From positions 248,001 to 312,000 of the forward strand of contig JAHHGV010000002.1 of assembly GCA_019359695.1 (NCBI GenBank): 64,000 nt of DNA. The letters are read 5' to 3'. Positions 54,949 through 62,631 of the stretch are shown in pieces. The notes under the pieces are model-generated. The model had not been told where the DNA came from, did not search any database, and was given only the letters and a program-made list of their open reading frames with translations. The DNA is from Brasilonema angustatum HA4187-MV1. GTDB lineage: Bacteria; Cyanobacteriota; Cyanobacteriia; Cyanobacteriales; Nostocaceae. The first letter of the stretch is position 1. Each line of letters opens with the position of its first letter. The position numbers and the translations under genes were made by a program.

Positions 54949-55578
54949 TTAATTATTTCCTTTCAAAGCTGCTACTAAAATTCGCATCACTTGCTCCAAA
55001 TCTTCAGGAACCCGATAGCTATTAATCCCCTGTTCAAAATGCTTTATCTTACGGTCAAGCCTACCGAATTGCCATATTGTGCCTGTAGAAACAACACCAA
55101 TTAAAATTGGCTGTTGGTCAACTGTAGTCGCTCTTGACCACTGATCGAGTGCCACTAATTCAGCGACTAACTGCGTAAAACCTCGCGTAAAATCTTCGTA
55201 TTTTGCCTCAATTACTAACAATTGATTCACGGAATTTACCCGCAGTAAATAATCTAAACTACCTTGAAGCCAATTAGAAACCTTCAGACTATATTCAATT
55301 CGTAATTCTGCCTGTGTGTAATGAATTAACTCCGTCACCACTCGCGAGATGAGAATTTCTCGTCTTGCGAGTTCGTTAGTCAACGGTACAAACGGTAGTA
55401 CTTCCTCAATGCGATCGCGTAATTCTCCCAAACGGTCAAGTTCATCAGGGAACTGGGGTAAATTGAGCGTTTTTCTAGTTAAACTATAGCCAAATTCTTG
55501 AGCGAGTTCGCTAGCTTCAAAGCCAAGATCAAAGTATCGGCTGAAAGTATAACTTTGATTGGAGTCAAGAATTGACAT
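54949..55578 (-). CDS. PD-(D/E)XK-nuclease-like protein
   Basis: About 209 residues. A helical first part (YTFSRYFDLGFEASELAQEF) is followed by ELRIEYSLKVSNWLQGSLDYLL and NQLLVIEAKYEDFTRGFTQL. The spacing of Glu (RIEYSL), Asp (GSLDYLL) and Glu-x-Lys (VIEAKYED) fits the PD-(D/E)XK fold. Then a helix-rich tail. Family-like proteins are multicopy in cyanobacteria and often sit near recombination or mobile genes. The start at MSILDSN (55578) fits the fold better than the earlier 55599 ATG. Specific role unknown. Confidence 0.65.
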   Translation of the reverse strand: MSILDSNQSYTFSRYFDLGFEASELAQEFGYSLTRKTLNLPQFPDELDRLGELRDRIEEVLPFVPLTNELARREILISRVVTELIHYTQAELRIEYSLKVSNWLQGSLDYLLRVNSVNQLLVIEAKYEDFTRGFTQLVAELVALDQWSRATTVDQQPILIGVVSTGTIWQFGRLDRKIKHFEQGINSYRVPEDLEQVMRILVAALKGNN

Positions 55579-55663
55579 AGCTAAAGCCGCACATGACATT
55601 TTTCTTATATCATGGATAGATAAGCAGTGCTTTAGCTAAAGTCCTGTTCTTAAAACCTCTTTC

Positions 55664-56386
55664 CTACTCCAGCGCGACAATAACAACGGTAATATTATCG
55701 TGCCCGCCCTGCTCTTTGGCTGCTTCAACTAGGGAAAAAGCAGCTTTTTTAGGCACAGGGAGTTGGAGATAGTCAGCAATTTTCGGATCGGCGAGTTCTT
55801 CTGTTAAACCATCACTACATAACAGTAGGCGATCGCCCCTTTTCACATCTAGTTGTTGGACATCAATTTGATTAATGTCTTCACGCCCTAAACAGCGAGA
55901 CAACACATGACGATAGGGATGCATCCGGGCTTCTTGTTGGGTAATTTCACCCATTTTAATCGCGCGTGCTATCCAAGTATGGTCTTCTGTGATTTGTTGC
56001 AATTGCGAATCTCGAAAACGGTATAGCCTTGAGTCACCAACATGAGCGTATAAAGGTGGCTCTTTAGGGCGAAAAATGACCACTACAATTGTTGTGCCCA
56101 TGTCAGAACGTTCCGGATGATTTTGCTGATCAAGCAAAATCGCTTCATTCGCCTGTAATAAAGCTTCCTTTAATAACTCCTCCGAAGGCTTAGAAGAATC
56201 CCAATTAGCACTCAAGTACGCCTCAATTTGCCCAGTCGCAATACGGCTTGCTTGTTCACCTCCTGCATGACCACCCATGCCATCAGCGACAATGAAGAAA
56301 CGCCCCTGTTGGTCGATATAGTGAGCATCCTGATTATTAGAACGAATAAGTCCCGGATCAGTAACACCGGTAAAATTAAGTTTCAT
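55664..56386 (-). CDS. PP2C-family serine/threonine phosphatase
   Basis: A 240-residue soluble PPM phosphatase. Metal-binding and core motifs are SNNQDAHYI, FIVADGMGGHAGGEQAS, MGTTIVVVIF, YAHVGDSRLYRF, CSDGLTEEL and GGHDNITVVIV. All acidic metal ligands appear present. The cyanobacterial group includes PphA, which dephosphorylates PII, but this assignment is not certain. It follows the ABC1 kinase gene by 16 bases on the same strand, probably one operon. Confidence 0.92.
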   Translation of the reverse strand: MKLNFTGVTDPGLIRSNNQDAHYIDQQGRFFIVADGMGGHAGGEQASRIATGQIEAYLSANWDSSKPSEELLKEALLQANEAILLDQQNHPERSDMGTTIVVVIFRPKEPPLYAHVGDSRLYRFRDSQLQQITEDHTWIARAIKMGEITQQEARMHPYRHVLSRCLGREDINQIDVQQLDVKRGDRLLLCSDGLTEELADPKIADYLQLPVPKKAAFSLVEAAKEQGGHDNITVVIVALE

Positions 56387-56402
56387 ATACCATTCACAAA
56401 AT

Positions 56403-58139
56403 TTATGACATACGGTCGTAGCGGTCGAGGCGCATCAGCAGTCGAATCAGTAAACTTGACACTGCAACTGCGATCAAACCAGCAATAATTGCCAACCATA
56501 TATATTCTTTTACCAATAAGATCGTAGCCGAAAGCGTAAAACCACTCACAATAACAGCATAAGTCATCCCGAGCTGAATACTGGTTTGTCGTCGCAGCAA
56601 GCGCTCTGTTTCAAGAGATCTAACACGCACACGTACGTCTCCCCGTTCTAGCTTTTCCAGTGTGTCTTCCAGCCTGCGTGGTAGTCCCAATGCAGTACTG
56701 CTGACCTGAACTGCTTGACGACTCAATTCATTGAGAAAGCTATTGCTATCAGAACCATTCATATTGGTCATAAGCTGCATGGCATATGGTTGGGCAACTT
56801 CCATAAAATTAAATTCTGGATCTAACCCTTTTCCTACACCTTCGAGTGTCGAGAAAGCTCGCATCACAAAAGTGAAGGTTGCGGGAAATCTAAACGGTTG
56901 ACCATACGCTATTTCGTACAAATCGTCACTAATAGCAGCTACCGATTGATTTTCAAAGGGCTTATCCATAAAATTATCCAGCATAAACTGGACTGAACGC
57001 CGGACTGGTCCCATGTCCTCTACCGGCGCGAGCGCTCCCAAATCAATCAGAGATTGAACAACGCGATCGCCGTTTTTTGAAGCAATGCCAAACAGGGTAT
57101 CCATCAGTCCTTCACGCACGTTTGTTTTGATGCGCCCCATCATGCCAAAATCATAGAATATCAAAGCACCATTAGGACTGACGGCAATATTGCCGGGATG
57201 GGGATCAGCATGGAAAAACCCATCATTAAGTAGCTGAAGCAAGTATGCTTGGGCACCCTGACGAGCGATAATTTTCCGGTCTAAACCTGCTGCTTCTATT
57301 GCTTCATATTGGCTAATCTTTATACCAGGAACATACTCTAAAGTCAATACCCGCGATGAAGTGTAACGCCAGTAGACACGTGGGACTTTTACCCAGTCGT
57401 AGGTACGAAAATTACGACGAAAAGTATCAGCGTTGCGACCTTCATTGAGATAATCAATTTCTTCCCAAAGAATGCGACAACACTCCTCATAGATGCCGAG
57501 CCAATCCCGTCCCCGTCCCCATTTCGGATGGTTTTGAAAGTAACGTGTAATTCCCTTAAGAATTTGTAAATCTATTTCAAAGAGTTTCTTCAGACCAGGA
57601 CGTTGGACTTTGACAACTACGGCTTCTGTTGAGTGCAGTACAGCTTTGTGTACTTGTCCTAAGCTTGCAGCAGCTAGAGGTATGGGTTCAAAACTTTGGT
57701 ACAGTTGGGGAATTTTCTTGCCTAGTTCTTGCTCAATAATCGCTTCTACCTGCTCATAGCTAAATGCAGGCACTTTATCTTGTAGCTTGGCAAGTTCTTC
57801 TACATATTCGCCAGGGAAGATGTCAGCACGAGTAGAGAACAGTTGCCCAACTTTGATAAACGTTGGTCCTAAATCTAGCAGAGTGTTGCGAATCCATATC
57901 GCTTGCGCCTTACGTCGGGCAGCTTGTTTGGCTTCGCTGACTCCTCCTGGGTAACTCCAAGATTTGTTGTACAGCCACAGCCTGAACAATAAAGTCAAGA
58001 CAAAAGACCAAATGTCCAAAAAACGCCGTCTACGAGAGTAGTTTTCGCGATTCCAGCGGTATGCCTTATCTGAATAACCTTTTTCCATATGTTTTGCGTA
58101 CCGCTGGTTTTTGACCGAGTCAGTAGGAAGAAAAGACAC
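56403..58139 (-). CDS. ABC1/AarF/UbiB-family atypical kinase
   Basis: 578 residues. The conserved core shows the KxGQ helix (TFIKVGQLFSTR) and the QVPPF-like PAFSYEQVEAII. The Ala-rich nucleotide loop AAASLGQVHKAVL and the catalytic FHADPHPGNIAV and YDFGMMGRI are also present. Two membrane helices lie at the C-terminus (MTYAVIVSGFTLSATILLV and WLAIIAGLIAVAVSSLLI). Members support ubiquinone, plastoquinone or tocopherol metabolism in thylakoids, and the exact target is unknown. The gene pairs with the PP2C downstream. Confidence 0.93.
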   Translation of the reverse strand: MSFLPTDSVKNQRYAKHMEKGYSDKAYRWNRENYSRRRRFLDIWSFVLTLLFRLWLYNKSWSYPGGVSEAKQAARRKAQAIWIRNTLLDLGPTFIKVGQLFSTRADIFPGEYVEELAKLQDKVPAFSYEQVEAIIEQELGKKIPQLYQSFEPIPLAAASLGQVHKAVLHSTEAVVVKVQRPGLKKLFEIDLQILKGITRYFQNHPKWGRGRDWLGIYEECCRILWEEIDYLNEGRNADTFRRNFRTYDWVKVPRVYWRYTSSRVLTLEYVPGIKISQYEAIEAAGLDRKIIARQGAQAYLLQLLNDGFFHADPHPGNIAVSPNGALIFYDFGMMGRIKTNVREGLMDTLFGIASKNGDRVVQSLIDLGALAPVEDMGPVRRSVQFMLDNFMDKPFENQSVAAISDDLYEIAYGQPFRFPATFTFVMRAFSTLEGVGKGLDPEFNFMEVAQPYAMQLMTNMNGSDSNSFLNELSRQAVQVSSTALGLPRRLEDTLEKLERGDVRVRVRSLETERLLRRQTSIQLGMTYAVIVSGFTLSATILLVKEYIWLAIIAGLIAVAVSSLLIRLLMRLDRYDRMS

Positions 58140-58173
58140 TCTGATTCCAAAACTGTTCCTTTATAATTTTCTA

Positions 58174-58205
58174 GTAGAAAGGTTGCTGCGCAGCAACCTT
58201 TCTAC
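58174..58205. terminator. Perfect 32-bp palindrome
   Basis: A 16-bp arm GTAGAAAGGTTGCTGC with its exact complement and no spacer. It overlaps the stop codon of the 109-residue gene (58202-58204). It lies about 35 bases before the ABC1 ATG region, so it could both end that gene and mark a start region. Confidence 0.7.
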
Positions 58206-58531
58206 AAAGAATTTCCAGTGCGATAGCGTTGTAATTCTGTTCGCAATGTAGCTATTTCTGCTCGTAGTTCATCAATCGTGGCTTGTAAGTCAACTGACGT
58301 TGAACCAGTTTCTCCATAGCCGCCTGTTGTTTGAGTCGCACCAGCAGCATCTGCTGCACGATTTGCCCGCTCTATGACCTCTTCAGTAAATTGGCGCATT
58401 TGCTCTCTAGTTTCAGCGTCCCATTTGCCGAGTTCCGATAGAGCATCTGTAATAGCGAACTCCAACCTCTCGGTGAGGATTTCCGCCGCTGCTCTCCCAA
58501 CGAAAAAAGCTTGTAACAGAGGGTTACTCAT
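58202..58531 (-). CDS. Small conserved-type cyanobacterial protein
   Basis: 109 residues starting MSNPLLQAFFVGRAAAEILT. Helical N-terminal half (LTERLEFAITDALSELGKWD and MRQFTEEVIERANRAADAA). A Gly/Thr-rich hinge precedes a C-terminal coiled coil (IDELRAEIATLRTELQRY). The pattern is a small conserved cyanobacterial thylakoid-associated-type protein without known catalytic function. It is on the same strand as the ABC1/PP2C pair and upstream of them. Regulation unknown. Confidence 0.75.
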   Translation of the reverse strand: MSNPLLQAFFVGRAAAEILTERLEFAITDALSELGKWDAETREQMRQFTEEVIERANRAADAAGATQTTGGYGETGSTSVDLQATIDELRAEIATLRTELQRYRTGNSL

Positions 58532-58920
58532 AAATTTTTGTTACGTTCATCTGCACAAAAATTATAACTTGCCTGTCTGCTTTACTGCTTATGTCTTAGT
58601 GCTCAGCTTGTGGGGAGATACAAGTTTGGTTTTACATAATTTTTGGCAAGATTTTTTTGTAACTTAAATTACATTTTTCTTAATCATATGCTTATTCCCA
58701 ACTGAAAGGCTGGAAGTTAGTAGGGGCAAGTAAAACTAAAACTATAATGTAGTAAATACGGATAAAGAAATTATTGGTTACGGCAATTCACGCGGGAGCA
58801 TGTAAGCTCGAAGTTTATCTGCCAAGAAATTAAAGCCTCGGCTCCGCTCAGTTTTAATCCTGAGTGCAGTTGAGTGCAGTCGAAGGATTAAATGAAATGA
58901 ATTGACAGATACACGTTATT
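58532..58920. other. Intergenic region with short inverted repeat
   Basis: AT-rich. CTTTAATCCTGAGTGCAGTT-like and CAGTCGAAGGATTAAAT segments near 58850-58895 form an imperfect inverted repeat with AGTGCAGTTG units. No gene recognised. Confidence 0.4.
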
Positions 58921-59133
58921 CATATCTATCCGAACCAAGTGAGATTGCGAGAACCTGATATCATTATCAAGGTAGTGGGAGAACCAAAAACGCCTCCGAA
59001 AAGCACACTCGATCCAGAAATTCTTTGCTGGTGTGAAGATAATAACTTTGTGCTGGTGACAAATAACCGGACTTCCATTCTTACCTCTCAAGTGAGTCGC
59101 ACAAAAACTGATAGCTTAGATTGGGATTGGTAG
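58921..59133 (+). pseudogene. DUF5615-like PIN-fold protein remnant
   Basis: The peptide has VRLREPDIIIKVVGEPKTPP, then KSTLDPEILCWCEDNNFVLV and TNNRTS. The PEILxWCxxxxFxLVTNNR pattern matches small PIN-like toxin-family (DUF5615) proteins. The part before residue 1 and the usual tail after TNNR (MPVHL-like) are missing or changed. The frame at 58939 starts inside the homology. Probably a decayed or truncated toxin-like gene, next to the GC-rich island border. Confidence 0.55.
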
Positions 59134-59164
59134 CTTGCATATTTTCTAGGGGAGTCGATTGATA

Positions 59165-60142
59165 TCACTCCAGCAATGGGCTGAGGAGAAGTCCTCTGCC
59201 GAACTGGTTCGCGTTAAGCCCACGGTCGAGCCTGAGTGGGGAGCCTTTACCGAGATGGCGCTCGAAGATGTCGCCGTAGTTGCCGACGCCTGCGAGAATG
59301 CGGCGCTGCCACTCCTTGTCGAGACCCAGTTCGGGTGCGGCTAGAGGCATTGCCTGGGCACCGCCCGCGTACCACCGTGTTTGGAACCTTTCCGCGCTAA
59401 CCAAAGTGTGCACCGTCCACGCAACGATCGCCGACCATTGCCCATCATCGGTTCCGGTGGCGGCTATCACCGGAAAGCTCATCACCGACTCCGGGAGGAT
59501 GCGGCTCGACAACCGATTCACCCCCAAATCGAGGCGGATCGTTGCCAAGGTCGTAATCTCAGCGGCGATCGCATGGCAATTCTGCACATTATAGGTATCG
59601 ATCATCTCCCCGTCCTCGGAGAACCCCCTGCGGAACCAGTTTCGACGCAGTGCACCGAAGTACGCCTCAAGGCTCCGATCAACCGAACTGCCGATCATGA
59701 AGCAAATGCTGTCCCCAGCGAGGTCGCCGACGTGGTGCGCAGCCGAGGTGGACGCCACCATCACCGCATGGGATTCCACGAAGACAGTCGGACCAGGTAC
59801 CACCTTACCGGCCAGCTTCTGCTCGTTGATTTCAGAGCCAGTGAGGAAGTAGACGTCATCCTGGTGGTTGCGCACGGCGTCGAAGTCCTTTGGCGTCTCG
59901 TACTCATGGTATTCGATTCGTTCGGGCGATTTGAGTACAGCAGAGGCGATCGCACGGCAGATATCCACGTTGAGGCCAGTCCAGTGACCGTGGTCGTCAG
60001 CACGTGCCAGGCCCGGTCGCTCGACGCTGCCGCAGCGAACCACACCACGCGCCTTCACGCGTTCGACGACGGAACCTGCCCGAGCGACGGAGACTGAGCC
60101 GCAAACACCAAGTAGGGTCAGCAAGACCAACAGCAAGCGCAT
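59165..60142 (-). CDS. Periplasmic polar amino acid-binding-type protein
   Basis: About 325 residues, with signal peptide MRLLLVLLTLLGVCGSVSVA and a cleavage region at ARAGS. The type 2 periplasmic binding fold is visible: GVVRCGSVERPGLARADDHG, WTGLNVDICRAIASAV and DVYFLTGSEI in the first half. The second half has DLAGDSICFMIGSSVDRSL and IRLDLGVNRLSSRILPES. This resembles AapJ/BztA-like amino acid binding proteins of Alphaproteobacteria. No permease lies nearby. GC content and codon use are far above the window average, so it was likely acquired. I start at 60142; the earlier in-frame start uses tandem-repeat DNA. Confidence 0.75.
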   Translation of the reverse strand: MRLLLVLLTLLGVCGSVSVARAGSVVERVKARGVVRCGSVERPGLARADDHGHWTGLNVDICRAIASAVLKSPERIEYHEYETPKDFDAVRNHQDDVYFLTGSEINEQKLAGKVVPGPTVFVESHAVMVASTSAAHHVGDLAGDSICFMIGSSVDRSLEAYFGALRRNWFRRGFSEDGEMIDTYNVQNCHAIAAEITTLATIRLDLGVNRLSSRILPESVMSFPVIAATGTDDGQWSAIVAWTVHTLVSAERFQTRWYAGGAQAMPLAAPELGLDKEWQRRILAGVGNYGDIFERHLGKGSPLRLDRGLNANQFGRGLLLSPLLE

Positions 60143-60162
60143 AAATTGTCCTCTCAAGAAAC

Positions 60163-60190
60163 ACAGGGGTGTAAGGGTGTAAGGGTGTAA
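60163..60190. repeat. GGTGTAAG tandem octamers
   Basis: Three units of GGTGTAAG in a row, then GGGCACTG. It marks the left-hand promoter side of the acquired binding-protein gene and is typical of the host's short tandem repeats. Confidence 0.75.
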
Positions 60191-60273
60191 GGGCACTGTC
60201 CTCCCCTACACCCGCGCGTTTTGGTCAGAACATAGCTATGGATGGGGCGCACCCCATCCGTTCTTCTAGGTCT

Positions 60274-62433
60274 TTAAGGGTTGGCTGCGGGGTAGGTGCT
60301 TGGCAGCGGGTTGAAGCCCTGGGGGATGTTGTTGACGATTCCCTGGCGCTGGTCTTCCGGCGTGATTCCGAGCGCTCGGCAGCCTTGCCCACCGTAGTGC
60401 GGTAACGTGTTCACAACGCTATCCGGAATCTTCGCAAACGAAGCGGGCAACGGCGGCGATATTCCAAGCAGGCGCTTGGGATCAAAACCTGACAGCAAAC
60501 TGTCGGTAATCGGCGAGTTGATGTCGCGCGGACCAAGATACTTCTGCTCAAATCCTGGCGGACCGAACTTGTTGAACTCCGGGGAGTTGCCTGCCGCCAG
60601 CGCCTGCGCTTCATCGGGCAGGCTAGCAAGGGCGGGCAGACCGAAGATTGTGTTGATCGTCTCGATCACCGAGTTGTGATCGCCCTCGGCGTGCGAGACA
60701 GCATGCGTCCGCGCGTAGGGCGAGATTAGGATCAGGGGTACGCGGATGCCTCGGGAGAGCGGCAGCCCGTTGGGACCGTAGGACAGGATGCGCGGCGGGA
60801 CGTGGTCGTAAAAGCCATCCGACTCGTCGTAGGTGATGATGATTGCGCTTTGCTGCCAAAGCTTCGGATTTGAGGCGATCGCGTTAATCACCCGAGCCGC
60901 CATTCCCTCGCTGAGTTGGCGATCGCTGTAGCCCGGATGGTCGTCGTCGCCTGCCTTCGCCGCATTAATCGCCGCAATCTCATCCGCAGGCGTGTTAGGG
61001 TTCGTGATCGCGGGTTTGAGCCCCTGCTGATTCGTGTAGCCGCCGCGAATGTAGAACACACCGCCTTTAGGCAGAGAATTGCTGGCTGTATCGGTGAAGA
61101 AGTCATTAAGCCCACGCAGGTTTTTGCTTATTTCAGGTGTATTGGCGACATAGCCGAAATACTGCGCGCCGTTGTGATGAGTGACATAGGCATTGTGCGA
61201 GGCGACTCCGTTGGTGTCGGTCGGCTCAAGATTGTAGCCTTCCTGATACCAGCGCCAGTTGACCGGCTTGGTTCCCACCTGCTGGATAAAGGGGATGTCC
61301 TGCTGAATGTCCGGCAGGTCGAACGAAGGGTTCTTGTTGCCTGACAAAACCGTCTGAATGTCACGCCCCTGGAAGGTAAGGGGTAGGCTGGCGAAGGTCA
61401 GGTTCGAGGCGATATTAGTGTCGGCGTAGCTTTCGTTCGTACCAGCGGGTTGTTTGTTGTCCGTCGTAGTGTCGAACTGGGAGCCGTAGAAGGGCTGCGG
61501 GTCGTTGACTATCGGCGGTCCTTGGGTTGTGCCAGTGTGACTGCCCACGGTGTAAGATTGTCCTGCCGAGCCGTGCTTGACCCACTGCGTTTCACCTGAC
61601 TGCCCCGCGATCATCGCCACAGCATTCGGGGTAGAAGGTGTATCTTCGGTCGCGAAGATGTTGTCGAAGATTGTGAAGCGGCTTGCCCACTTCCAGAAAA
61701 ACGGAATGGTGTCACAGTCGATGTGCGACATCACGAGGCGCGCAAACTGCTTACCTTCGGCAACGTTAGCCGCCCCGCCCTTCGATGCAAAGCGCGTGTA
61801 CTCGTCGGAGGCAAACTGATCCATTTGTGGTTGGTTGTTCACCACATGGATCTTGTTCGCCAGCCCGGTGTGCGAGTGGTCAACGCTGTCAATCACACTG
61901 GCGTTCTGCTCAGTCCCGATCCGGAATGGCTGAACCGTGACCGTCATCCCGTTGGCGTCCGTGTAAGTCTGGGTGAAACCCGGCGTTTTATCAGCAGAAC
62001 GAGGTGTGCGTCCGTCGGAGTAGAGTCCGTTAACACCTGGAAACGTGCCGTACTCGTTGTCGAACGAGTGGTTCTCGTTGAAGATCACGAAGACGTACTT
62101 GATCCGCTCCTGTAGCAGCTTCGTGAGCACCTTCGGCGGCAGCTTAGATTCCTTGGCTGGATCATTTAAGTATCGCGCGATGTCTGGCACTACGTCCGGC
62201 TGGGTCGTGACCATTGGGGACTTTTGCCCAGACTGATCTGTGGTCGCTTCGCCTGCCAACGCGACCGGGACGACACAGTTGTGCAGCAGCGAGACTGCCA
62301 TAGTCAGAGCAAGTTGGGATTTCGTAAATCGTCTCCAAGCCCATTTCCTTGGTAAATTCGAGCCAGCTAGTCCCGAAATCAGCACACCAATTGATGCACA
62401 GCCAAACCATTTGTTACGAATTTTGCTGCTCAT
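60274..62433 (-). CDS. PF04185-type phosphoesterase (phospholipase C/acid phosphatase-like)
   Basis: 719 residues with a signal region (membrane segment at about residues 10-25, another at 40-60 ending VALAGEA). The phosphoesterase core shows YVFVIFNENHSFDNEYGTFP near residue 115 and VDHSHTGLANK. The second metal-site region is TYDESDGFYDHVPPRI, and ISPYARTHAVSHAEGDHNSV follows near the C-terminus. The family includes phospholipases C and acid phosphatases acting outside the cytoplasm. Strongly GC-rich. It is upstream of the binding protein on the same strand, 130 bases apart, so the two were probably brought in together. Confidence 0.85.
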   Translation of the reverse strand: MSSKIRNKWFGCASIGVLISGLAGSNLPRKWAWRRFTKSQLALTMAVSLLHNCVVPVALAGEATTDQSGQKSPMVTTQPDVVPDIARYLNDPAKESKLPPKVLTKLLQERIKYVFVIFNENHSFDNEYGTFPGVNGLYSDGRTPRSADKTPGFTQTYTDANGMTVTVQPFRIGTEQNASVIDSVDHSHTGLANKIHVVNNQPQMDQFASDEYTRFASKGGAANVAEGKQFARLVMSHIDCDTIPFFWKWASRFTIFDNIFATEDTPSTPNAVAMIAGQSGETQWVKHGSAGQSYTVGSHTGTTQGPPIVNDPQPFYGSQFDTTTDNKQPAGTNESYADTNIASNLTFASLPLTFQGRDIQTVLSGNKNPSFDLPDIQQDIPFIQQVGTKPVNWRWYQEGYNLEPTDTNGVASHNAYVTHHNGAQYFGYVANTPEISKNLRGLNDFFTDTASNSLPKGGVFYIRGGYTNQQGLKPAITNPNTPADEIAAINAAKAGDDDHPGYSDRQLSEGMAARVINAIASNPKLWQQSAIIITYDESDGFYDHVPPRILSYGPNGLPLSRGIRVPLILISPYARTHAVSHAEGDHNSVIETINTIFGLPALASLPDEAQALAAGNSPEFNKFGPPGFEQKYLGPRDINSPITDSLLSGFDPKRLLGISPPLPASFAKIPDSVVNTLPHYGGQGCRALGITPEDQRQGIVNNIPQGFNPLPSTYPAANP

Positions 62434-62550
62434 ATTCTTCTTGTTTAAAATAAAAGTTTCTAATGATAGATAAACGCTTAGGACAAGGTTTATTTTCGAC
62501 TGTGTTAGTTAAGCAAAAATTAACAAAAGATTATGACCTCATAGTGAATT

Positions 62551-62580
62551 TTACCTTGGGGAAATATTTCCCCAAGGTAA
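62551..62580 (-). terminator. Perfect 30-bp palindrome downstream of ABC-F gene
   Basis: TTACCTTGGGGAAAT and its exact complement with no loop beyond the centre. It is 50 bases after the ABC-F stop and 115 bases before the phosphoesterase start. Likely terminator. Confidence 0.65.
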
Positions 62581-62631
62581 GGAGCGTTGATCAAGAGTTA
62601 ATTACAAAGAGTAAGGTCTAAAAGCCAGACA

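Noticed and set aside
59381-60097. 238-codon frame opposite the binding-protein gene
   Set aside because: GC-rich DNA gives long open shadows; the minus-strand frame has the recognisable fold and signal peptide.
60916-61344. 142-codon frame opposite the phosphoesterase
   Set aside because: Shadow frame in GC-rich DNA, no family pattern.
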